Shown: in pieces, positions 15,416 to 26,378 of the stretch
Position numbering within the stretch: the stretch's first letter is position 1
How the letters are laid out: every line of letters begins with the position of its first letter
DNA from: Actinophytocola xanthii
GTDB taxonomy: Bacteria > Actinomycetota > Actinomycetes > Mycobacteriales > Pseudonocardiaceae
Assembly (NCBI RefSeq): GCF_001921205.1
Contig: NZ_MSIE01000092.1
Span: forward strand, 1-36,136
Direction of reading: 5' to 3'
Length of the DNA: 36,136 nucleotides
Program-made: the position numbers and the translations under genes
The notes under the pieces: generated by a model
Told to the model about the DNA's origin: nothing
Seen by the model: only the letters and a program-made list of their open reading frames with translations
The model's database searches: none

Positions 15416-16063
15416 TCAGGACCAGCGCCGCCACGGCGCCAGTGGGAGGGTCACCAGCTCCGCGACGGTGTCCAACCTGGCCAGGTCGCCGTAGCGGCCG
15501 GCCAGGACCCTGGTGCGGAGCTCCCGCACCTGCGCAGGGGTGACGGTCTCACCGGCCAGCAGGAACGGCAACGCGAGGCGCCAGGTGGACCCGACGGCCT
15601 CCCGCCGTCGGTGGGGGGCGCGCAGCACGGCCACGGCCACCCGCAGCGCGTGCTCGGCGGAGGACATCGCCGCGGGGGTGGCGGTGTGGTCCCACTCCCA
15701 GCGGGCGCTGTCCGCGGCGGCGCAGCGCGGGCAGACCGGAGGGCCAGCCCCGAGCTCACCGCCGCACTCCGCACACAGCGTCAGGCGCAGTGCCCAGTCG
15801 GTACAGGTCCAGGGGTAGGTCCCGACCGGCGCCGAGAGCACCCGGACGGCCAGCGCGCGGTCCTGTTCCTCGCCCGCGCTCACCCGTTCGGCGGTACGCA
15901 GCTCGAGCCAGTCCGCGAGCCAGAGGTGATCGACAGCGGACGCGCAACCCAGGCACGCCGGGTAGCCACGACCCAGCAGCTCCCCGCAGGTCGGGCACGG
16001 TTTCACGGTGGTCGGTCGATCACCCGACCGGGCGCCCGGCGGGTACGGCAGGCGCGCGTCCAC
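15416..16063 (-). CDS. hypothetical protein with two zinc ribbons
   Basis: A 215-aa cytoplasmic protein not matched to a named family. Two four-Cys ribbons are visible: CPTCGELLGRGYPACLGC near residues 23-40 and CAECGGELGAGPPVCPRC near 97-114, both with CxxC...CxxC spacing. The rest is helical and Arg/Leu-rich (AEHALRVAVAVLRAPHRRREA, RELRTRVLAGRYGDLARLDTV), ending WRRWS. The GTG at 16063 is chosen since TACGGT on the minus strand lies 6 nt upstream and longer extensions run back into the thiC riboswitch. It is divergent from thiC; a regulatory or RNA/DNA-binding role is only a guess. Confidence 0.7.
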   Translation of the reverse strand: MDARLPYPPGARSGDRPTTVKPCPTCGELLGRGYPACLGCASAVDHLWLADWLELRTAERVSAGEEQDRALAVRVLSAPVGTYPWTCTDWALRLTLCAECGGELGAGPPVCPRCAAADSARWEWDHTATPAAMSSAEHALRVAVAVLRAPHRRREAVGSTWRLALPFLLAGETVTPAQVRELRTRVLAGRYGDLARLDTVAELVTLPLAPWRRWS

Positions 16064-16075
16064 GCGAGAACCGTA
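16061..16075 (-). promoter_or_regulatory. -10 element of a probable leaderless zinc-ribbon transcript
   Basis: Minus-strand TACGGT (16075-16070), then 6 nt, then the GTG at 16063. No Shine-Dalgarno is present. Confidence 0.5.
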
Positions 16076-16096
16076 CTGGGCCCCGCGATTCCGCCC

Positions 16097-16125
16097 TTGG
16101 CAGTCCCCGACCCGCTGGCTATGGT
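16097..16125 (+). promoter_or_regulatory. thiC promoter
   Basis: TTGGCA (16097-16102) and TATGGT (16120-16125) are separated by 17 nt, a near-ideal housekeeping promoter. The predicted start is about 16132, just before the TPP riboswitch. Confidence 0.75.
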
Positions 16126-16146
16126 CGAAGAACGAGAACTCAACAT

Positions 16147-18780
<2,634 letters not shown>

Positions 18781-18804
18781 GCTCGCGTGGACGTCCACGC
18801 GAGC
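18781..18804. promoter_or_regulatory. 24-bp perfect palindrome between thiD and the channel gene
   Basis: GCTCGCGTGGAC followed by its exact reverse complement GTCCACGCGAGC, starting on the base after the thiD stop and ending 17 bp before the channel GTG. It can fold as a 10-bp hairpin with a 4-nt ACGT loop. Without a T-tract it is a poor intrinsic terminator by E. coli rules, but T-less hairpins can work in actinobacteria. Its perfect two-fold symmetry also suits a dimeric repressor. Confidence 0.6.
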
Positions 18805-18821
18805 ACTCGGGAGGGCCGGCG

Positions 18822-19640
18822 GTGAGGACCCGGGATCGGGCGCGCGCGCTCGTGGAGAACGGCCGGTTCCAGCAGTTCATCATCTGGGTGATCGTGGTCA
18901 ACGCCGTGACGCTCGGGCTGGAGACCTCGACCAGGGTGATGGCCGCCGCCGGTGGGCTGCTGCACGTGGCCGACCGCGTGATGCTGGCGATCTTCGTGCT
19001 CGAGCTGGCCTGTCGCCTGTACGCCTACCGGTGGCGGTTCTTCCGCGACCCGTGGAACGTCTTCGACTTCGTCATCGTCGGGATCTCGCTGCTGCCCACG
19101 ACCGGTCCGTTCTCGGTGCTGCGTGCCCTGCGGGTGCTCCGGGTGCTGCGCCTGATCTCGGCCGTGCCGGCCATGCGGCGGGTGGTGTCGGGTCTGCTGG
19201 CGGCGGTGCCGGGGATGGCGTCGATCGGAGCGCTGCTCGGCCTGATCATCTACGTGGCCGCGGTGATGGCGACGAAGCTGTTCGCCCCGATCGCACCGGA
19301 GTTCTTCGGCAGCCTCGACACCACGCTGTTCACCCTGTTCCAGACGATGACCGGCGAGGGCTGGCCCGACGTCGCCAGGCAGGTCATGGCCGAGGCGCCG
19401 CTGGCCTGGATCTTCTTCGTCGTCTACATCCTCGTGTCGAGCTTCGCGGTGCTCAACCTGTTCATCGCGGTGATCGTGAGCGGCATGGAGAAGCAGGTCA
19501 CCGACGACCTGGTTCGGGCCGAGGACCAGCACGCCGCGGACCAGGCGGCCTCGGACAAGCTGATCCTCGAGGAGCTGCGGGCACTGCGCGCCGAGGTCGC
19601 CGAGCTGCGCGCGGAGCGAACCGCCGCCGACCGGGGATGA
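18822..19640 (+). CDS. voltage-gated cation channel, NaChBac/BacNav-type, with Cav-like filter
   Basis: A 272-aa single-domain ion channel that should assemble as a membrane tetramer. S1 lies near 18-38, S2 near 50-68, S3 near 80-93, S4 near 98-115 with Arg101, 104, 107 and 110 every third residue, S5 near 133-153, the pore helix and filter near 168-183, and S6 near 193-222. A cytoplasmic coiled coil with Leu/Glu/Arg heptads covers about 245-268. The filter is TMTGEGWPD (Glu179), not the TLESWS of NavAb/NaChBac; TGEGWPD recalls eukaryotic Cav filters, so calcium permeation is possible. GGGAGG lies 7 nt before the GTG. It converges on thiG with a 7-bp gap. Confidence 0.92.
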   Translation: MRTRDRARALVENGRFQQFIIWVIVVNAVTLGLETSTRVMAAAGGLLHVADRVMLAIFVLELACRLYAYRWRFFRDPWNVFDFVIVGISLLPTTGPFSVLRALRVLRVLRLISAVPAMRRVVSGLLAAVPGMASIGALLGLIIYVAAVMATKLFAPIAPEFFGSLDTTLFTLFQTMTGEGWPDVARQVMAEAPLAWIFFVVYILVSSFAVLNLFIAVIVSGMEKQVTDDLVRAEDQHAADQAASDKLILEELRALRAEVAELRAERTAADRG

Positions 19641-19647
19641 CCCCGCC

Positions 19648-20605
<958 letters not shown>

Positions 20606-20610
20606 CACGA

Positions 20611-21705
20611 TCACCTCTTCGTCCTGGCGTGGCGGGCGGGATCGGCGGCGGCGGCCGAAGCGGGCGGATCCTCCCCGGCCACCAGGGCGTTCACCACCTC
20701 GGCGGTGATCGGCGCGAGCAGCAGGCCGTTGCGGTGGTGCCCGGCGGCGACGAGCACGCCGGGTTCGAGCCGGCCGAGCAGCGGCAGGTTGTCCAGGCTC
20801 CCGGCGCGCAGCCCGGCCGCACACTCGGTGAGCCCGTACTCGGCGAGGCCGGGCAGCACCCGCTCGGCGTCGACCAGCAGGTCGCGCACGCCGCCCACGA
20901 TCACCTCGTCGTCGAACCCCGCCTCGTACTGGGTGGCGCCGAGCACCAGCTCGCCGCCCGGTCGCGGCACGAGGTACACGTGCCGGGACTCGACCAGGGC
21001 ACGCACCGTGTGCCGCAGGGGCACCACGCCGGGCCGGACCCGCAGCCGCAGGATCTCCCCCTTCACCGGCCGGACGAGTCCTTCCAGCGCGGAGTGCAGC
21101 GCGCTGGACCAGGCGCCGGCGGCGATCACCGCGGTGTCGCAGCCGAGGGTGGCTCCGTCGGTGAGCACGACCGCGCCGGGCCGGACCGCCGCCGCCGAGC
21201 GCGGGTCGAACGCGACCCCCGCCTCCCGAGCCAGGTCCACCAGGCGCCGTAACAGCTCCCGCGTGTCCACGGCGAGGTCGCCGGGCACGATGAGTCCACT
21301 TCGGATGCTGGGACCGAGTGCCGGGTCGGCGGCCCGCAGCTCGGGTCCGGTGAGCCGGCGCACCTCGCGGCCGCGGGAGGCCAGATGGTCGGCGAGCATG
21401 TCGAGAACCGCGGCGTCCGCGCTGTCCAGGGCGGCCGCGATGGTGCCCTCGGTCTGGAGCGGGACGCCGACGGCCTCGGCGAACGCCGGCCAGCTCTCGA
21501 GCGAGGCGCTGCCCAGGTCGAGCAGGTCCTCCTCGCCGGGCCAGGACTCGGTGACCGGCGCGAGCATGCCACCCGCCACCCAGGACGCTCCGACAGCCGG
21601 GGTGGGGTCGAGGAGGGTGACCTCGTGGGACGCGGCCAGCCGCCAGGCCACCGACAAGCCGATGACCCCGCCACCGACGACGACGATCCTCTGCCTAGAG
21701 CTCAA
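20611..21705 (-). CDS. thiO: glycine oxidase ThiO
   Basis: A 364-aa FAD-dependent DAO-family enzyme that oxidises glycine to the imine used by ThiG in the thiazole branch. The N-terminal dinucleotide fold is RIVVVGGGVIGLSVAWRLA. VGASWVAGGMLAPVTE, the substrate-region RPVKGEILRLR and the C-terminal GHHRNGLLLAPITAEVV fit ThiO. The TTG at 21705 is the only practical start: an in-frame TGA lies two codons upstream and FAD-binding sequence begins at about residue 6. A 5-codon ORF (21712-21695) overlaps the start in another frame. Expression should fall when TPP is abundant because of the upstream riboswitch. Confidence 0.93.
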   Translation of the reverse strand: MSSRQRIVVVGGGVIGLSVAWRLAASHEVTLLDPTPAVGASWVAGGMLAPVTESWPGEEDLLDLGSASLESWPAFAEAVGVPLQTEGTIAAALDSADAAVLDMLADHLASRGREVRRLTGPELRAADPALGPSIRSGLIVPGDLAVDTRELLRRLVDLAREAGVAFDPRSAAAVRPGAVVLTDGATLGCDTAVIAAGAWSSALHSALEGLVRPVKGEILRLRVRPGVVPLRHTVRALVESRHVYLVPRPGGELVLGATQYEAGFDDEVIVGGVRDLLVDAERVLPGLAEYGLTECAAGLRAGSLDNLPLLGRLEPGVLVAAGHHRNGLLLAPITAEVVNALVAGEDPPASAAAADPARHARTKR

Positions 21706-21712
21706 CGCACAT
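21695..21712 (-). other. short upstream ORF overlapping the thiO start
   Basis: Minus-strand ATG at 21712 encodes MCVEL and stops with TAG at 21697-21695, inside the thiO coding sequence. GGGAG at the end of the riboswitch lies 4 nt before this ATG and 11 nt before the thiO TTG, so ribosomes may first load on the short frame. Whether it is translated is unknown. Confidence 0.35.
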
Positions 21713-21715
21713 CAC

Positions 21716-21803
21716 GCTCCCTGCGCCGGCATGATCCGGATCAGGTTCGACGGTCGGGATCGGCGGATCCCCTCTCAGCCCGGTACCTCCGGACTCCCGT
21801 GCG
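21716..21803 (-). promoter_or_regulatory. TPP riboswitch controlling thiO-thiS-thiG
   Basis: Read leftward: ACGGGAGTCCGG, then GGGCTGAGAGGGGATC, then GAACCTGATCCGGATCATGCC (in two pieces around 21750-21730) and GGCGCAGGGAG ending near 21716. These are the conserved TPP-aptamer blocks in order. The final GGGAG doubles as the Shine-Dalgarno, as at thiC, so control is probably at translation. Confidence 0.95.
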
Positions 21804-21813
21804 GACCACCTCC

Positions 21814-21835
21814 ACCGTAGCGCACGGGATAGCGT
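21814..21835. promoter_or_regulatory. divergent thiO/thiE promoter region
   Basis: Minus-strand TACGGT (21819-21814) is the likely thiO -10, with start near 21807 at the riboswitch edge. Plus-strand TAGCGT (21830-21835) is 6 nt before the thiE GTG at 21842, a leaderless arrangement. The two -10 hexamers are only 10 bp apart and face away from each other, so the two polymerases would compete. Confidence 0.55.
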
Positions 21836-21841
21836 GAGAGG

Positions 21842-22537
21842 GTGCCCGGACTTGACGGAGAAGGAATCCGCCGCCGGTTGGCGGACGCGCGGCTCTACCT
21901 GTGCACCGGTAACCGACCGGACCTGGCGGAGTTCGCGGACGCGGCACTCCGCGGCGGTGTGGACGTGATCCAGCTGCGCGACAAGCGCGACGGCGTCCCC
22001 CTGGAGGCCGCCGAGGAGCTGGCCGCGCTCGAGGTGCTGGCCGAGGTGTGCGCCAGCCACGGCGCGCTGCTGTCGGTCAACGACCGCGCCGACGTGGCGC
22101 TCGCCGCCGGCGCGGACATCCTGCACCTCGGCCAGGACGACCTGCCGGTGCCGGTGGCCAGGCGAATCCTGGGCGAGGAGGTCGTCATCGGCCGCTCGAC
22201 CCACGACGTGGACCAGGCCCGCGCCGCGGCCGAGGAGCCCGGCGTCGACTACTTCTGCACCGGCCCGTGCTGGCCCACCCCGACCAAGCCCGGCCGGACC
22301 GCCCCTGGCCTGGACCTGGTCCGGGCGACCGCCGCCGCCGAGCCGGCGCGCCCCTGGTTCGCGATCGGCGGCATCGACGGCGCACGCCTCCCGGAGGTGC
22401 TCGCCGCCGGCGCGAGCCGTGTGGTGGTGGTGAGAGCGATCACGGAGGCCGAGGACCCCACCGCGGCCGCCGCCCACCTGGTAGCCCGCCTCGTGCCTCG
22501 CTCAGGATTGGGTAGTGGCCGGAGCGGAGCAGGGTGA
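21842..22537 (+). CDS. thiE: thiamine-phosphate synthase ThiE
   Basis: A 231-aa TIM-barrel enzyme that joins hydroxymethylpyrimidine diphosphate and thiazole phosphate to give thiamine phosphate. Seen: [20 protein letters not shown] (the usual QLR-x-K), [60 protein letters not shown], and [28 protein letters not shown]. The GTG at 21842 matches a leaderless -10. Unlike thiC and thiO it has no TPP riboswitch. Its last 98 bp overlap the convergent sigma-factor gene; the extra C-terminal [11 protein letters not shown] is probably non-essential. Confidence 0.95.
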   Translation: MPGLDGEGIRRRLADARLYLCTGNRPDLAEFADAALRGGVDVIQLRDKRDGVPLEAAEELAALEVLAEVCASHGALLSVNDRADVALAAGADILHLGQDDLPVPVARRILGEEVVIGRSTHDVDQARAAAEEPGVDYFCTGPCWPTPTKPGRTAPGLDLVRATAAAEPARPWFAIGGIDGARLPEVLAAGASRVVVVRAITEAEDPTAAAAHLVARLVPRSGLGSGRSGAG

Positions 22538-23345
22538 GTACTGCCGTGGAGCGGCTGCGGGGGGCGGTGTAGTCGGGGTGGCTGCGCAGTACTGTCGCCG
22601 CCGCGTGGAGTTGGCGCATCTGGCTGGCGCCGGCGCCGACCTCGGTCGGGGTGGGGGCGGGACGCGTGGCCGGGTGGCTGGCGAACACCGGGTTGTTCTG
22701 GTCGATGCGGCCGCGTTCCAGGGCGGTGCCGACACGTCGGGCGCACCGGCAGGGCGCGGCCGGGTGGACCAGGCCGCACCGTGCCGACATGAACGTGCGG
22801 ATGCGCTGCCTGGCCCGTTCCAGGCGCTTGCGGTAGGCGGCGGCGCTGATGTCGAGGATCCAGCCGGCCTGCGCGCTGGGCAGGGCGAAGACCTCGCCGA
22901 GGACGAAGGCCACCCGCTCCGGCCGGTCCAGGCACTGCAACATGGCCTGGGTGCAGCTGAGCCGCACCTCGGTGGCGAGCAGTTCGGCGTCGGGACCCTG
23001 GTGGTCGGCGTCGGCCAGGCCGGCGGCCAGCTCCTCGCCGAGGGTGTCGAAGGTGATCTCGTTGCGCTCGTAGGGCGTCCGCCGCAGGTTCAGCAGGTAG
23101 TTGACCGCGATCCGGTACGCCCAGGTCACCAGGGATGCCTCGGCCCGCCAGGACGCCAGCCTGGTGACGACGCGGATCAGGATCTCCTGGGTGGCGTCGT
23201 CGGCGTCGGCGGGCCGCCCCGCCATGCGCACCGCGAGCCGGTACACCGGGTCCCGGACCAGGCGCACGACCTCCTCGAGGGCGCTCGGGTCACCGTCGAC
23301 AGCGCGGTTGGCAAGCTCAACCTCGTGCTCGGGTGCGTGCCTCAT
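22440..23345 (-). CDS. ECF-type RNA polymerase sigma factor with Cys-rich C-terminal extension
   Basis: A 301-aa sigma factor. Region 2 spans about 25-85 ([20 protein letters not shown], then [18 protein letters not shown]) and region 4 spans about 125-180 ([46 protein letters not shown]). After about residue 182 comes a Cys/His cluster, [15 protein letters not shown], that could bind zinc, then about 90 poorly ordered residues. ECF factors end near region 4, so this extension is notable. The start ATG at 23345 overlaps the hydrolase stop (ATGA). No anti-sigma gene is adjacent; the Cys-rich tail may serve as a built-in sensor. The 3' end overlaps thiE by 98 bp. Confidence 0.85.
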   Translation of the reverse strand: MRHAPEHEVELANRAVDGDPSALEEVVRLVRDPVYRLAVRMAGRPADADDATQEILIRVVTRLASWRAEASLVTWAYRIAVNYLLNLRRTPYERNEITFDTLGEELAAGLADADHQGPDAELLATEVRLSCTQAMLQCLDRPERVAFVLGEVFALPSAQAGWILDISAAAYRKRLERARQRIRTFMSARCGLVHPAAPCRCARRVGTALERGRIDQNNPVFASHPATRPAPTPTEVGAGASQMRQLHAAATVLRSHPDYTAPRSRSTAVLTLLRSGHYPILSEARGGLPGGRRPRWGPRPP

Positions 23346-24220
23346 CGGGGGACCTCGATCTCGTGCCTGGCCAGCCACCCCGCCACGGCGCGGCCGATCG
23401 CCTCCGGCTGGTCCTCGGGGGCGTGGTGTCCGGCGGGGCCGACCCCCTCGACCTCGAGCCCGGCCACGTTGTCCCGGCACCACCGCACGATCGCTGGGGA
23501 CACGAGGCTACCCGGCTCGACCGTGAGCAGGAGTTTCGGCACGTCGGGGGTGCCGGCCAGCCAGCTGCCAAAGGCCTCGAAGCGGTCGCGCACGTCGGCC
23601 GGCTCGCCGTCGAGCGGGATCTCCCTCGGCCAGCGCAGCAGCGGACGGCGCGAGGTGGGGTCGGGGTAGGGCTCGCGGTAGACGGCGAGGTCGGCGTCGC
23701 TGATGCCCGGATTGGTGGCCCGCAGCGCGGTCTCGATGAACCAGTTCTCCTCCAGCGCCATCCGCTCTCCGGTGCCCGGGGTGCGCAGCGCGCGGAACAG
23801 CGGGACGGCCTGGGGCGGGTACTCCGCCCAGCGCATCGGGCGGACGAAGGTCTCGACGAGTGCCACGCCGCGGACCCGGTCGGGATGGCGGGCAGCGTGG
23901 TCGAGTGCGAGCGAGCCACCCCAGTCGTGGCCGACGAGCACCACCTCGGCCAGGTCCAGCGCGTCGAACCAGGCATCGAGGTACCGGGCGTGGTCGCCGA
24001 AGCGGTAGTCGATGTCGGGCTTGCCGGAGCGGCCCATGCCGATCAGGTCGGGAGCGAGGCCGCGGTACCCGTCGGCCACCCAGGGGACGACGTCGCGCCA
24101 CAGGTGCGAGGACGTGGGGTTGCCGTGCAGGAACACCACGGGGGTGCCGCTGCCCTGCTCGGTGTAGGCGAGGTGGGAGTCGAGCACCTCGACGACGTGC
24201 GTGGGGGCCTTGTCGGTCAT
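23342..24220 (-). CDS. haloalkane-dehalogenase-like alpha/beta hydrolase
   Basis: A 292-aa alpha/beta hydrolase closely resembling DhaA-type dehalogenases. HGNPTSSHLWR carries the halide-binding Asn34; GHDWGG holds the nucleophile Asp99 and halide-binding Trp100; LVETFVRPMRW gives the acid Glu123; and GPAGHHAPEDQPEAIG the base His. These five positions match the haloalkane dehalogenase II pattern, which hydrolyses C-halogen bonds, but the natural substrate is unknown. The ATG at 24220 has GAAGGA about 7 nt upstream; the ORF start at 24274 is rejected. It is translationally coupled to the downstream sigma factor. Confidence 0.88.
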   Translation of the reverse strand: MTDKAPTHVVEVLDSHLAYTEQGSGTPVVFLHGNPTSSHLWRDVVPWVADGYRGLAPDLIGMGRSGKPDIDYRFGDHARYLDAWFDALDLAEVVLVGHDWGGSLALDHAARHPDRVRGVALVETFVRPMRWAEYPPQAVPLFRALRTPGTGERMALEENWFIETALRATNPGISDADLAVYREPYPDPTSRRPLLRWPREIPLDGEPADVRDRFEAFGSWLAGTPDVPKLLLTVEPGSLVSPAIVRWCRDNVAGLEVEGVGPAGHHAPEDQPEAIGRAVAGWLARHEIEVPR

Positions 24221-24329
24221 GTCGTGTCCTTCGTCGGGGAACGGTCTCCTCCGTTGGACACATCCACGCCGCACGCTGTGACAGGCGAGCGCTACCCGCT
24301 CGCCACCGATGACAGTGCGCGCAGAGAAC

Positions 24330-24362
24330 GGCGGACGGGCCGGCAGGGTCGGCCCGTCCGCC
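24330..24362. terminator. strong hairpin after the S1 protease gene
   Basis: GGCGGACGGGCC (24330-24341), 9-nt loop, GGCCCGTCCGCC (24351-24362): a perfect 12-bp GC-rich stem 30 bp after the leftward protease stop. No run of T follows, but such hairpins often terminate in actinobacteria. It also insulates the hydrolase promoter. Confidence 0.7.
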
Positions 24363-24391
24363 GCGGGGCGTGATGCCCTCGACCAGAGGCG

Positions 24392-25306
24392 TCAGCCCGT
24401 GACCAGGGACAGGCCGTACGCGCTCAGCGGTTCGGTGACCGGCTGGAAGTAGGTCGTTCCGCCGCTGCTGCAGTTGCCGGAGCCGCCGGAGGTCAGGCCG
24501 AGCGCGGTCACGCGCGTGCCCGAACCGGGGTTGCTCACCAGCGCGCCGCCGGAGTCGCCGGGCTCGGCACAGACGTTGGTGCGGATCATCTGGTACACGC
24601 AGCCCTGCGAGTAGCAGACGGTCTGGTTGGTACCCGTGACGCTGCCGCAGCGCCAGCCGGTGGTCGAGCCGGACCGGCACACGCCCTGGCCGTTCGACGC
24701 GTTGCCGGCACCGGACACGGTGACGTCGCTACCCGAGGAGTAGCGGTCGACCAACGGCGTGAGGACCGCGGACGACGAGGTGACGCGGATGATGCCGTAG
24801 TCGTTCGTCGGGAACGACGAGCCGGCGACGGTGCCGATGGTGCCGCCGCTGCCGGACCAGGTGCCGCCGATGGCGGTGCAGTGGCCGGCGGTGATCACGT
24901 AGCGGTTGCTCCCGGAGGTGGCGTTGAAGCCCGCCGAGCAGCGGGAACCGCTCGAGGTCCGGATCGCCTGGCCGCCGATGATGTTCCAGAACGGCCGCGG
25001 GGCCTCCGCGACGTGCTCGATCTTCACGGCGCCGGCACCGAGGTCCTCGGCCCACGCGGCGACGCCGGCGTCGCTGCCGTGCACCGACACCACGAGCGCC
25101 TTCGACTTGTGGTCGACGTACCAGCCCGTGACCGTGCTCGGGCGACTGGACGCTGCCTTGTCCAGTGTGGCCTGGGCGGCGCTGAGCTGTGCGGCGGTCG
25201 GGGCCGCCGCGGTGTCGGCCGCATTGGCCGGCGAGGCCATCGTGAGCGCCACACCGGCTGCCAACAGGGCGCCGCCCACAAGTCTCGCGAAACTACTGCG
25301 CTTCAT
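24392..25306 (-). CDS. secreted S1 serine protease (streptogrisin/alpha-lytic-like)
   Basis: A 304-aa preproprotease. The signal peptide covers residues 1-29 ([12 protein letters not shown] ... ANA). A pro-region of about 75 residues contains [32 protein letters not shown], the type needed for folding of streptogrisins. The mature chymotrypsin-like domain starts near WNIIGGQAI with triad His142 (TAGHC), Asp169 (NDYGIIRV) and Ser252 (EPGDSGGAL). Several Cys pairs suggest disulfides. It should degrade extracellular protein. The ATG at 25306 has GGGAG about 9 nt upstream. No chitin- or other binding domain follows. Confidence 0.93.
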   Translation of the reverse strand: MKRSSFARLVGGALLAAGVALTMASPANAADTAAAPTAAQLSAAQATLDKAASSRPSTVTGWYVDHKSKALVVSVHGSDAGVAAWAEDLGAGAVKIEHVAEAPRPFWNIIGGQAIRTSSGSRCSAGFNATSGSNRYVITAGHCTAIGGTWSGSGGTIGTVAGSSFPTNDYGIIRVTSSSAVLTPLVDRYSSGSDVTVSGAGNASNGQGVCRSGSTTGWRCGSVTGTNQTVCYSQGCVYQMIRTNVCAEPGDSGGALVSNPGSGTRVTALGLTSGGSGNCSSGGTTYFQPVTEPLSAYGLSLVTG

Positions 25307-25448
25307 CAGGGTGTTCTCCCTCGTCTTGGGTAGCAGGGAACCCGGAACGGCGTCGGGGTGATTTCCGTTCCAGGGCAACAAGAGGGATCCAGGTTCGCCA
25401 TCCATAGATGACGTGATGAAACTATTTCTCAGGATTGTGCAGGCATAG

Positions 25449-25461
25449 CACCCATTGGGTG
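25449..25461. repeat. small inverted repeat before the S1 protease
   Basis: CACCCA-T-TGGGTG in a 196-bp gap that is markedly richer in A/T than its surroundings (25385-25485), as expected for the protease promoter. A regulator site is possible. No clear -35/-10 pair could be assigned. Confidence 0.35.
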
Positions 25462-25502
25462 ACAACAGTTGCCATTGTGAACCACGCCCTGGTTACGAAG
25501 CG

Positions 25503-26252
25503 TTAACCGACGGTGCCGCTCGGCGGCACCGCCGCCGACTCGGTCGGTTCCTCCGCCGGAGTGCTGGTCGGCGGGGTCTGCTCCGGGGTGCTCGCACCGC
25601 CGGAGGACTCGGGTTCCTCGGGCTGATCGCTCGGCTCCACGGTCGGGGTGGCCGTGCCGGTCGTGGCGCCGGTCGGCTCCTCGGTCGGCGCGTCCTGCTC
25701 CGAGGGCGGCGTGGACTCCTGGGTGGCCGGTGCGCGGTCCTCCCGGTCGTCGGCGGGGGCCGGTGCGTTCCGGACGATCTGGCTGAGCGTCGTGCCCTGA
25801 CCGCCCGACAGCGGCTCACCTCGTACCCACTCGAGCCCGGTGACCATGACCATGCCGACCAGGAACGCCAGCACGCCGCCCGCGACCAGCGCGGGCCAGG
25901 GAGTGCGTCGCCGCACGTGGGACGCCTGTTCGGCGACCGGGTCCGTCGACCGCTCCGGCTCCTCGCCGCCGCCGGCCGGCTCGTCGTCCGGCGGCTCCTC
26001 GCGCACGGTGACCACCGTCGTCCCCGCCCTGGCGATGACGCGGTCACGAACGGTGCGCACGCTCTCGCCGGTTCGCTCGAGGGAGCGCAGGTACAACGCG
26101 CCCCCCACGGTGCTCACCACGCTGGCGAGCCCCGCGCCGACCACGGTGCCGGCGACACCCATGGTCGAACCGAGCAGCGCCGCGGTCACCGCGGCCAGCG
26201 CGCCGGCCACGATCTGACTGATTCGGATGCTCTCGGTGTCCTTGCTACTCAT
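25503..26252 (-). CDS. two-TM membrane protein with acidic Pro/Thr-rich tail
   Basis: A 249-aa protein of no named function. Residues 10-55 form a Gly/Ala-rich hydrophobic segment (RISQIVAGALAAVTAALLGSTMGVAGTVVGAG) that probably makes a membrane hairpin; this N-terminal block is widespread in actinobacterial hypothetical proteins. A charged linker (about 60-125) leads to another membrane helix (ALVAGGVLAFLVGMVMVTGL). The last 95 residues are Ser/Thr/Pro/Glu-rich and probably disordered outside the cell. The ATG at 26252 is preferred; one at 26285 lacks a Shine-Dalgarno. It is divergent from the dehydratase gene. Confidence 0.75.
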   Translation of the reverse strand: MSSKDTESIRISQIVAGALAAVTAALLGSTMGVAGTVVGAGLASVVSTVGGALYLRSLERTGESVRTVRDRVIARAGTTVVTVREEPPDDEPAGGGEEPERSTDPVAEQASHVRRRTPWPALVAGGVLAFLVGMVMVTGLEWVRGEPLSGGQGTTLSQIVRNAPAPADDREDRAPATQESTPPSEQDAPTEEPTGATTGTATPTVEPSDQPEEPESSGGASTPEQTPPTSTPAEEPTESAAVPPSGTVG

Positions 26253-26363
26253 GATCCTTTTCTCGTCGGGGCTACTCCTTTCCATGTTCCAACGAGGGCG
26301 ACGGGTACGGTGCTCCCGGGGTTGACCGATCGTGAGCAGGACCACAGTCTATTGTGGACAGTG

Positions 26364-26378
26364 CATAATTGGTTCGTG
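26364..26378 (+). promoter_or_regulatory. -10 element of a probable leaderless dehydratase transcript
   Basis: CATAAT (26364-26369) lies 6 nt before the GTG at 26376. There is no Shine-Dalgarno. Confidence 0.5.

Noticed and set aside
25455-26375. N-terminal extension of the dehydratase frame
   Set aside because: The frame is open for 307 codons before the GTG at 26376, but it is antisense to the two-TM protein and the PLP-enzyme homology begins only after 26376.
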